Positions 1 through 9,400 of a stretch of 22,281 nt of DNA are shown here, one piece after another. Location: positions 1-22,281 of the forward strand of contig JARQWU010000176.1 in the NCBI GenBank assembly GCA_040182905.1, read 5' to 3'. This stretch comes from Barthelona sp. PAP020. Its lineage: Eukaryota; Metamonada: BaSk clade. The position numbers and the translations under genes were made by a program. The first letter of the stretch is position 1. Each line of letters opens with the position of its first letter. The notes below the pieces were generated by a model, which worked only from the letters and a program-made list of their open reading frames with translations, was not told the origin of the DNA and ran no database searches.

Positions 1-1
1 T

Positions 2-91
2 TCCACTGAGATGATATCTTCACAAATATTCAATATTTTTGCAAAATTGGACCAAATGTTGAGCAATATTGAAGATGAACATCACCCATGA
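2..91 (+). CDS. Possible C-terminal end of a gene entering from the left edge
   Basis: Reading frame 2 is open from the window edge to a TGA at 89-91 and encodes 29 residues, including STEMISSQIFNIF and ending LSNIEDEHHP. The mix of polar, acidic and aliphatic residues looks like a real helical protein tail, and the frame closes just before the DNA turns into A/T-run intergenic sequence. The fragment is too short to assign to a family. It could also be a chance frame, since 29 open codons are not rare even in this composition. If real, TGA is a normal stop codon in this organism. Confidence 0.35.
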   Translation, partial: STEMISSQIFNIFAKLDQMLSNIEDEHHP

Positions 92-843
92 AATTATGAA
101 ATTTTTTCGTTCCTTTCCTTTTCATAAAATGTGAATTCTTTTTACCCAAAGTGAAGTTATTCATCTATTTTTACCAAATATTTATCAGATTGACTCATTT
201 TTAACTTTTGAAAGTTTTTGAATTTCAAGTGATAAAATTTTTCTTTCTTTTTCCAGAAAATCAGTTGAGCTTTTTCAATAAACAAGATAAATACTCACAT
301 TGGTTTTCTTTGGGAAAGAATAAATAAAAGAACAAAAAATTTTTCTAAATGTGGGTCCGAAAAAATTGAATTTTTAGGTATCAATGGTGTTTCAATAGAA
401 AGAAGTCCCTCAATATTCTAAAATCCCAAGTTTTTCCACTATTTTGTTGGAACTTATTGGTTTTATTGCACTTTTTTTGTTGAATTATCATCCTCAATTG
501 AAAAGTCTGCTAAATGCGACAATGTTCACATTGATTTGCTAAAGAAACAGATTTTCACCAAATTAATGTTCATTAGTCACTCTTAAAATCAAAATCAAAG
601 GGAAAATTTGAGATGATGAATCTTTGGGGAAGTAAAATTGTTTGTTGATGATTTATTGTTGCCTAAAGGAAATATATATGAGTTAAACAATGGAGATCCT
701 ACGTTGGAGTACTATTACCCCTAAAATTGAACTGTTTAAGAAAATATTGATAGAATTGTAAAGTTACATTGAATAAACAATCAACTAATTGTTTCTGTTC
801 CTTTTTTTTTTTGTTAAAATACAGATAAAATGAAATACATTTT
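92..843. other. Intergenic region, no supported gene
   Basis: About 750 bases, very A+T-rich with many T and A runs. I see no convincing ATG-initiated gene. A frame open from 269 to a TAA at 419-421 reads plausibly (for example KCGSEKIEFLGINGVSIERS) but has no ATG, so it is either chance or an exon of something I cannot reconstruct. A 23-codon ATG frame lies at 690-761. Pyrimidine-rich stretches ending in CAG at 254-256 and 822-824 resemble 3' splice sites. The right part presumably holds the promoter and leader of the WD40 gene. Confidence 0.5.
758..824 (+). other. Candidate 5'-UTR intron upstream of the WD40 gene
   Basis: GTAAAG at 758 is followed 67 bases later by TACAG at 820-824. The acceptor is preceded by a long pyrimidine tract, with twelve Ts in a row at 801-812. 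This resembles a spliceosomal intron in the leader of the WD40 gene, whose proposed ATG is at 844. A coding role is unlikely, because a TAA at 826-828 lies in frame with that ATG. RNA evidence would be needed to tell it from a chance match. Confidence 0.25.
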
Positions 844-2132
844 ATGGAAAGGTTAAAGACTAAACTGAATTTATTTTGTAATTGGAAGATTTATCAAACA
901 CGATTCTTTTTTTGGTAAGTTTGAATATGATTACCACAAGAGCTATTAATGAAATTTTTAGTTGGAGAATCGATGATGAAAGAGCTAATGTAATTGAAGA
1001 AGTTACTTTTAACCGTATGTTTGATTGTAAGTATTCACCAAATGGTGAGTATTTTGTCATTGGTAATAATAATAAAAGTTTGCTTGTGTTTAATGTTAAA
1101 ACTAGAGAATTGATTCATACTTTGGGTGATCACACAGAAAGTGTTTTTTGCGTTGCTTTTTCAGTAAATGAACAGATGTTGGCATCCTGTTCTTTTGATG
1201 GAACCATTATCATTTATAGTTTGCCAGATTTCTCTATTATAAGGCGAATAGATAATCAACGATATGTTTATTGCATTTGTTTTTCGTTATGCTCGAATTA
1301 TTTGTATTCTGGAGATCATGATGGGAAAATAAGAAAATGGGACATTCACAATGGTGTTGGCGTTTTGGACAGCGTTGTATTGGAATCCAATATTCATTCC
1401 AGTTGGATTTGGAGGATGATACTCTCATCCGATGGAAAATATCTTTTAACTGCAGGCAACGATAAAACTGTAAAATTAATAGAAGCTTCAGATTTTTCTG
1501 TCCTTCACACATTCAATCACACTGGGCATCCAAGAGCCATTAGTTTCAATTTGGTGAAACGGATCGTTGCTAGTGGGGATATGTCCAATGAAGTCAAGAT
1601 TTGGAACTTTGATACTGGATTAGTCATTCATTCATTTGATATTGGAGGTATGGTGTTTTGCCTTAATTTTTTGACACCTCATATCCTGTTTGTAATGTCT
1701 GGTAATGGTTATATCACTTTGTACAATGCAGATAACTTTCAAGAACTTCAAAGAGTTTATTGCAACTGTGATTTAAGTTGGTTTTCCTTTGACGTATCCC
1801 CCGACAGAACACAATTGGTATGTGGACGATGCAACGACAATTGCATCAAGATATATCCACTCATTCCCTCAATTGATTCATTTCATTTTTCGGCAGTTGT
1901 CGATCTATCCAGAAATGATGGAGAAGTTTTGTCGACACTTATTTCTGCTGGTATAGATTCATCTGTAATTCGACAGTTGGTTGCTTGTGGGATTTGTATG
2001 AGTGTGGAAGAATACAAGATGATCGTTGACACTTGTTGGGATTTAGTTGATATCAATGAAAACAAAGGTGGGAATATGCAAAAGTTTTTGGAGGTAAATA
2101 GGGTTGAAATAGGTGACAGTGATGATGATTAG
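844..2132 (+). CDS. WD40-repeat (seven-bladed beta-propeller) protein, one short intron proposed
   Basis: Seven WD40-like repeats can be followed through the protein: blades starting near FDCKYSPNGEYF, VFCVAFSVNEQM, VYCICFSLCSNY, WIWRMILSSDGK, PRAISFNLVKRI, MVFCLNFLTPHI and WFSFDVSPDRTQ. Typical blade ends are present, such as GKIRKWDI and NEVKIWNF. A helical tail follows (about the last 75 residues), ending in an acidic SDDD. The long open frame has no ATG before 927. A better model starts at ATG 844, runs to 914, removes 915-961 and continues at 962, giving 413 residues beginning MERLKTKLN. The unspliced alternative starts at ATG 927. WD40 propellers are protein-interaction scaffolds. The specific partner is unknown, and no ubiquitin-like domain is visible at the N terminus. 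It ends in TAG. Confidence 0.85.
915..961 (+). other. Proposed 47-base spliceosomal intron in the WD40 gene
   Basis: The donor is a perfect GTAAGT at 915 and the acceptor is AATTTTTAG ending at 961. The length is not a multiple of three. Removing it joins an ATG-initiated frame (844-914, no stops) to the WD40 frame exactly in phase, with codon TG/T across the junction. That agreement, plus the lack of a good ATG for the long frame, is the support. The alternative is no intron and a start at 927. Confidence 0.55.
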
Positions 2133-2376
2133 CTTGATATTTAGTGGATTTATCATATTAGAAAAACCAAATCTGTAAATTTGATCTGTTTTGTTTTTGA
2201 GTTATAAATATGAAAATTTATGAATTTCACGTACATTAGTGTGCCATTTATTCACGGTAAAACTTCAAATAATGAAAATTTCATCAAGAAAAATGTGAAA
2301 TGGTTTAAAGAGAATTTGAATTGTCTTTTCATATTAAGCTGTTTGTTAAATCGTCTTTCAAGTAACTTCCATCAAT

Positions 2377-2653
2377 ATGAATGAAAAAAGACAAAAAGAA
2401 AAGAAAAATTTACACGAACATCGACAAAAATTTGAAAATCAAATTAATTTTATGTTGAAATTGATGAAAAAACTCCAAGTGTTTTGACATAATAAAAAAA
2501 CAACACAATAGTAAAAAATATGAAAAATCTTTGACAAAAGTATTGATAGATTCATTTTTAAATATTCCTTTGATAAACACATTTGATTTATTGATGAAAT
2601 CAGAAATAGTTGAATTTTTTGTTAATATACTGTGTAACACATCATTTGATTAA
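2377..2653 (+). CDS. Possible small gene, two exons, unknown function
   Basis: An ATG at 2377 opens a lysine-rich frame (begins MNEKRQKEKKNLHEHRQKF) that stops at 2485. A second frame, open from 2513 to a TAA at 2651-2653, reads like a protein tail (for example LIDSFLNIPLINTFDLLMKS). Removing 2481-2511 (GTTTTG...AATAG, 31 bases) joins them in phase. So does removing 2454-2511 (58 bases, donor GTTGAA). Neither donor matches the GTAAGT/GTAAGG seen elsewhere, so the join is uncertain and this could be a decayed gene. The product would be about 81 residues, mostly helical, with no recognised domain. Its stop overlaps the stop of the opposing gene. Confidence 0.3.
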
Positions 2654-3227
2654 TTTATGAATTCAACAACATCATTAACAGCATTTATATCATCCTTCAT
2701 TTCTTTACGAATTCTTTTCAAACGTTCCGTGATATCAATATCTTTAGTTGTATCTTTGATATTAATTTGAGAAAACAACTGTTCTCTTTTTTCTTTTCTC
2801 GATAAAAATCCATCATTAGAAATATGATGCATGCTAACAGTATTTAAACTTTCTCTCTAAAATCTATTTCAACATTGACTAAACGAGGTTTATAATCCGA
2901 AAAAAATTTTGCAACGGAATTGATGTTATCTTCATTCAAATTACAATCCATTTGATCAAAATTCATTGAAAATTCATTATATATAAACCCAAATATTATG
3001 GTTTTGGGAATTTCTTTTGCCGAATCACCAATATTTTTCAACATTTCTTTGTTCAATATCGTCAATATCTTTAAGTATCTCAGTTATTGATAATAATTCC
3101 ATTGAATTAATCATAACAAATGAAAAAACAAAAAAAAACAAAGCCTTACTGAAGATCTTCCAAAAATTTCCACTTGACTGAGTAAAAAAAATTATAGATA
3201 CCTGTTTCTTAATTCTACAGTTAACAT
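2650..3227 (-). CDS. Possible small multi-exon gene on the minus strand, unknown function
   Basis: Protein-like pieces lie in different frames, as expected for exons. The proposed first exon is 3227-3202 and begins MLTVELRN. An intron at 3201-3178 (GTATCT, T-run, ACTCAG) leads to exon 3177-3150 (encoding SQVEIFGRSS across the join). An intron starting GTAAGG at 3149 and ending AAAG at 3069 leads to exon 3068-2844 (contains NEFSMNFDQMDCNLNEDNI). All three join in phase. A further frame ending at 2650 (contains DITERLKRIRKEMKDD) is either a last exon, for example through an intron at 2849-2779, or a separate 60-residue ORF starting at ATG 2832. The middle frame has no upstream ATG of its own, which fits an internal exon. 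I do not recognise the product. The stretch KPRLVNVEIDF faintly recalls the start of a COMM domain, but it is too short to claim. Confidence 0.35.
3178..3201 (-). other. Candidate 24-base intron
   Basis: Read on the minus strand, this is GTATCT, an eight-T pyrimidine tract and ACTCAG. It lies between two short frames that join in phase (AG/T) and continue to a GTAAGG donor 28 bases on. At 24 bases it is at the extreme short end for spliceosomal introns, so it may be coincidence. Confidence 0.3.
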
Positions 3228-3320
3228 GTGAAGTTTTATTAAGCAGTTGAAAATGATGAATGTCAAATATCAAGTAAAATTATAAAAAAAGAGGAAATGA
3301 AAGAATTTACTCTTTAAAAA

Positions 3321-3328
3321 TATAAAAG
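3321..3328 (+). promoter_or_regulatory. TATA-box-like element for the giant gene
   Basis: TATAAAAG lies 113 bases upstream of the ATG of the 6115-residue gene, in the only gap that can hold its promoter. It matches the eukaryotic TATA-box consensus. In DNA this A+T-rich, such matches occur by chance, so support is modest. Confidence 0.3.
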
Positions 3329-3440
3329 TGTATGTTTTCAATTTTTTTCTCAAAGTTCTATTTGGGCTAAAAAAAAAAAAGACAAAAACTGGAAAAAAAT
3401 TCATTGCTCTCTAAATCAATTTTTTTTCAATCAATCAATC

Positions 3441-6400
3441 ATGTTCCTGTTTAAATTGAAAGTTCTTAAAGGAGATTTTGATCCAACCATTGTTATAAGT
3501 GATGAAAAACGGTTGATTGCACATTTTAAAGATAATGATGCAAAAACTTACAATTCTTCAGAGGCAAAGGAGATTACTATTGAAGTTTCTAGGGGAATAT
3601 TATTTACTTATTATATATTTTATGTCGAATTACCAAAAGGAGGAGTTTATCAAATCAATTTTTCATGGAATGATAATATTTACATTTCGAATGATAATTC
3701 TTCATCTTTATTGACCAACAATTATATTCAAGAATTGAGAAATGTTGAATATAATGATCAATTTCAAATTAAAAAAATTTATGAGTTTTCACAAAAATTT
3801 TGGGTTGAAAATTTAAAGATACCGAATAAATTGACACAAGCTTTAACAAATGACACAATAACAATAAAATTTTATGATAATCGAGAATTTTCACACAAAA
3901 ATGAAGATGAATGTGCAATGGAACTTCAAGTTCAGGACAGTGAAGGAACAAAATACTTTCAATTTCATTTTTTAACTGATTGTAACTCCGATAAATTATC
4001 ATTTTCCCTAAAATGTGGGAATGAAAATTTAACATGGGAATCTCCACAAGCAAAAGCCAAAAAAAGCATTCGAAGTACATATGATATTAGTGGATTACGT
4101 TTTTCACCAATTGTAGGTAATGAAAGATACTATCATTTAGAAAGGGAATCCACAAATACACCCCAGTTTGATGAGGAAAAATTGAAAAATATGAGTAAAA
4201 AATGGTCATTATCAACATGTAAGATTAGTGTTGATGATATTATTGAGGGAATTTCAAAAAAATCTAATAGTTTTGTTTTTACAGAAACTGTCAAAAAGAA
4301 TTTTAAGTTGTTGATAAACTTTATTTTGTCAGGTGAACATATTCTTTTGGAAGGAGTTTCTTCATGTGGTAAATCTCGACAAATTACTGAAATTTCTGAT
4401 TATTTTTTTAACGATTTATTTGAAACACAATTAAAAGGTTGCAAGCTGATAAGGTATACTTTAAACAATACTGTTAGTTCTGAGGATTTAATGAGTAAGA
4501 TTGAAGTTAAACATGGGATTTGGAAGCATAATTTGGGTGTTTTTGCTGAATGTTTCAAAAAAGGATATTGGTTAGTTTTAGATGAGTTTAATTTAGCAAA
4601 AAATGAAGTATTACAGACAATTCAAACCGCAATTGACACAAAATCTTTGAATTTCCCTTCATTTTCTAAAAATTATTCATCAGAAGAAATCACAATGCAT
4701 CCAAATTTTCGTTTATTTGCAACAATGAATCCTTCAACAGGTGATTATGATGGAATGAGAACAGTGTTGACTCAAGATATTTTATCACGTTTTCAGCGGT
4801 TTCAATTTCGTGCTTTCTCCATTGATTTGACAGACGAAAGAAAAGAAAGTAAAATAGATGAAATTGAAGATTTTATTAGAGGTTTAATTGAATTGAAATG
4901 TAGAGTGGGTCAACCATTGGAAGAAATATCTAATAATATATCAGGAAAGCGTAACCTAAGATTATTGATCTATAATATACATAAGAAAGCGATTCTTCTT
5001 TTTACTGATCAAACTTTCACTATTCGTCAAATATTGGCAGTTTTTGGTACTTTTACAAACATGTTACAGGACAACAGTGAGTATTATGATTTTGTCGATC
5101 ATATTTTACTGGTTTATGGATTTAGTAGCTTGAAAGATGATGGAAAATTTAATGAGTTCAAAACATTTGTTGAAGAAAAATGGAATACATTTCAAAATCA
5201 TGAATCTTCTTTTGTAAAAAAACTTGAAATTGACAGCCGTCCAAAAACAATTCGACAACGACAAATAACTCAATTTCTTTCAGATAAAATTGAACTTCCA
5301 GAGAATGATGACATCAAGAGAGTTAATTTTTTGATTAATGAGTTTCTTTTAAAGATCAATTCTCTCTTATTCTTTGAAGAAGAATTCATACAAGACACTA
5401 TCATCTCATTTCCAAGTCCTCCTCTTATTATTCAAAATAATACGAAAGAAACAATAATTTCAAGTGAAGAAATATTTGATGCATTGATCAATAGAATGGA
5501 AGTTTATTGCAATAATTTCTCTATTTTGAGACATATTTCTTCCAAAATATTTTCTGGAATCAGTAAAGAATTAAAGAAAAAAGAAAAAGGCATATTTTTG
5601 ATGGAATCCTTGAGAAACAATTGTTATTTTTCATTAAGAGGAACTGTTGAAAATAATCCTGATTTCAAACATGTTTTGTATTCTAACAGTTTTAAATTTG
5701 GTTCTTATAATGTAAGAGACATGATTAAACATTCTCTCTTTGCCAATTCTTTGGGTTTTCATGTTTGTTTCACAGGAGATGTGGGTTGTGGCAAAAGTAC
5801 TTTGATGAGATTAACAAGCATAGCCATGGGACAGCCTCTTAATACGTTGATGTTATTTGCAGATTCTAACAGAGATCTCATTTTGGGAAGTCAAGATATT
5901 TCATCTGGAAAGGACGGCAATTTAACAGTAGAATTTGTAAAATCAATATTGTTAAAAGCTTTGGAAGAAAAAAAAATCATTTTAGTTGAAAATATCAATG
6001 AACCGGATAGTACTGTTACCGAATTGTTGAATGCATTTTTAGAACAAAATACCAAATACACAGATGCTATTTGGCAGCTTCCTGATCTTTTGGATAAAGA
6101 ACTGGTGATTAAGGACAGTAAGTTCTTTTGCACTTCAAGATTGAATAAATATGGAAAAATAGATCTTTCTATTGCTTTTCAAAACAGATTATGTGTGTTC
6201 TTTCTTCCCAACAAACATATTAGAAGAGATAGACTTCAAAAAGAAACATTTGATTGTATAATTCCCATGTTGAAATTGTTTCCACAGGTTGATAGATTTC
6301 ATACAGCACTTGCTTTTGGAATTAGATTGGTTTTAATGTCAAAACCAGAAAATTTTGCCTACACCCATGAAATCTTTAAATTTATTGATTTATTTACACT

Positions 6401-9400
6401 TCTTTGTTCGAAGGGTATTAATACTGATTTATATTCCATTACTAAACAAACTGCTTTGTTATGTAATCCTGAAATTGCAAAGCAAAATGAAAATAATAAA
6501 CATTTAAGCATTTTAGAGATCTTGAAAGTTTTTTCACCATTTATTAAAGTTTTGGCCGAAGTTGAAACTGATGGATATCCAACAGATTTTGAAATAAACG
6601 CAGCTTTTAAACGTTTTGAATGGGAAAAACCAGTATACAAGCTTGAAGATGATCTTAAAGATCACATGCTTGTTCCATTAGAACAATTTGACTCCATTAG
6701 AGAACCTGTTTTCAAATATGTCAATGAAACTGAAAGAACGAAAAAAATCATTTTTAAAGCGAAAGACAGTTTGTCATTTGAAAATGACTTGAATTTAACC
6801 GGAAATTTTGGCATTTATGAGGAATGTTTTGAATCAAAAGAAAAGTTCATTGTTGATAAGAGTGTTGAATCCCAGTATGTTTCTTTGGAGAATATTTGTC
6901 AATGTTTACAGCTAAAGATACCAATTCTGTTGAATGGTCCCCCTGGAATAGGTAAAACAGCAATGTGTATACATATTGCAAAAACAAGGAGAGTTGAAGA
7001 AAGTTCAAAAGACTTTAGACTAATTCATTTTTCCAATGATACAACAATTTCTTCAATATATGGAGAAAAAACATTTGCTAAAGACCAATCTTCTACCCGT
7101 TTTAAGGATGGTCCATTAACGGAAGCTATTAGAAATGGATATTTAATTATTTTTGATGAATTCAATTTGGCACCATCTTTTGTGTTGGCATCCTTGGGAT
7201 TGATAATGAATTCAAATATTGGTTATGTGATAAACCCCATCTCCAACGAAGTCATTCCTATTCATCCTAATTTTGCTGTTATTGCAACCCAAAATCCAAA
7301 AGGTTTCAAAGGAAGAAAAGAATTGCCAAATGAAATAATTGGAATGTTGACTCAAATACAAATGCATGATTTGACTTTTGAGGAAATTGAAAAGATTATG
7401 ATTCAAAGACATGATGGTGGAGGAATTGAAGAGGAAAGTCTTTCAATTATTCTTAAATGGTGTGAATTGTTTTGGCCATCTAAAATGAGAGACGATTTGA
7501 TTCGTAGTAATTTATTAAAGAAGATTACCATTCGAGATATAATAAAATTGTGTGATAGATATTTAAATTTTCCAAATTGTGACATTAACATTATTGTTAT
7601 TGAGTATATTTTAGGATTATGTTCATCTAAGGAAACTCTTGAAAGTTTTTTGGAAACAAAACCAAAACTGAATGGAATAAACAATCTCAAAACTGAATGG
7701 TTTGAAATTGCTTTGAAATTTTTGTCATGTAAATTCGAAGCCAGATGGGATGGTTTGACACTTGAAATATTTGGTGATGAACGAACTAGTTCTTTGATTG
7801 AATTGAAGATGCAGAAATATTTTGAGGTTGAAAATTTAACTCAAAATGCATTGAAAATGCTCAGGTATTTAATGTTGGCTGCCGCAAACTTTTCAAAGAA
7901 TCCCAACAAAAATCCAGAATCTTTGTTGTTTGTTGGACCAAAATGCTTTCAAAGAGATTTGATTGTGAAATTCAATGAAGCTTATTTCAATAATCAAATA
8001 ACTTTTTCCGAATTAACCCCTGAAACAACAGCTTCTCAATTATTAGGAAGTCAAACGATTAAGAATATTGAGGGTAATGATTTATTGAATTACAGTAATC
8101 AATTATTAGGTGATTTTCATGAAAGTTTGTGTAATTTTTTGAATAGAGAAGAAAAAATGGACCTTTTAAGAAATGGTAAAGTCGAATTTGATGGAAAGAA
8201 TTCTTTTGTTACAGAAGACAAACTGTTGGAACATTATGAAAGAATTTTTGAATTTTCCAATTTTAAATACAAAAAATGGTTTTATAGATTAAAGAATTCT
8301 TTTGAAAATTTACTGCAATATTTTAGCAGTTTAACATCAATTTCTAAGAGAAATGAATCAAGCAAAAGCAAAACAAATTTTATTTTTACTTTTTTAAATG
8401 GTGTTGTTTCAAATGCTGTTATCAATGGTGATGGTTGTATTATGAATAACATTGATAAAGCACCCACAAACAGTGTTGAACGTCTTAATAGCTTATTAGA
8501 TGTTGATCGTTCTTTTAAAATTGATGACAGTGAGAGTAGATGCAATAAAGTTCCTGAAATTTGTATGTTTTATTGTACAATAAATCAAAGCAGTTCAAAT
8601 CCTGTTCTTAAATTAAGTGATCCTTTGTTATCTAGACTTACTACTGTTCTTTTTGAAGGTTATGAAAGAGATGATTTGATAGATGGGGTTATTAATTTTT
8701 CTCATCCATCTTTGAACATTGATGAACAAGAAACTTTAAGAAGATGTTTCAAAAATATATGTGCTAATTTTTCATATGTTCCCACATTTAATGAATTATT
8801 GCATATTGTTCGTCGTGCAAGAGCTTTCGTGAATATTGAAGATTTTGAGATTCGCTTATATATCAGTTTCATGTTAACCTGTTCTGATTTATTTAAAACT
8901 TTTGAAGATTTTCTTAAGTATTTTAGTGATAAGTCTGTAGGTGGACCTGACTGTAAAAAAGCTTTTGATTCTTTAATTCTATATATGAAGGAAGATGATC
9001 CCAAACAAAATTATATTGTGACTGAAAAATCCATAATCAGTGGTGATATTACTAATAAAATATATTGGGAAGTAAATTATCCTCATAATGCTTTGGAAGT
9101 ATCTATCAAAGAAGAACAATTAGAGCCTCTGAATTTCACAAAGAATTTGTTTATGTACACTCTTATTTCATTACAAACTCACAGTCCTTTGCTTTTAGAA
9201 GGCATTCCTGGTATTGGCAAAACAGCTATTGTGAAACATTTGGCAGATAAAATGAATTGTACATTGATTAGAATTAATCTCAATTCATCAAATACATTCG
9301 ATGAAATATTTGGAAAACTTGAAAAAGCTCAAGGTGATACAACTGATTTTCAATTTAAACCTGGTGTAATATTACAAGTATTAGAAGGCTACAAAGTTGA

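Noticed and set aside
266-421. Exon-like frame 269-421
   Set aside because: It is open and reads reasonably, but has no ATG. The nearest acceptor-like CAG (254-256) is followed by an in-frame TGA at 266-268, so no gene model works.
882-2132. WD40 gene starting at 882
   Set aside because: Position 882 is TTG, a bacterial-type start. The DNA is eukaryotic, and ATG 844 with an intron or ATG 927 is more plausible.
2410-2640. 76-codon minus-strand frame
   Set aside because: It begins with GTG rather than ATG, is Phe-rich as expected for the complement of A-rich coding DNA, and lies opposite the better-looking plus-strand exons.
3428-3440. TCAA repeats before the giant gene's ATG as a regulatory element
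   Set aside because: Only about three units, easily a chance microsatellite in low-complexity DNA, and I know no matching motif.
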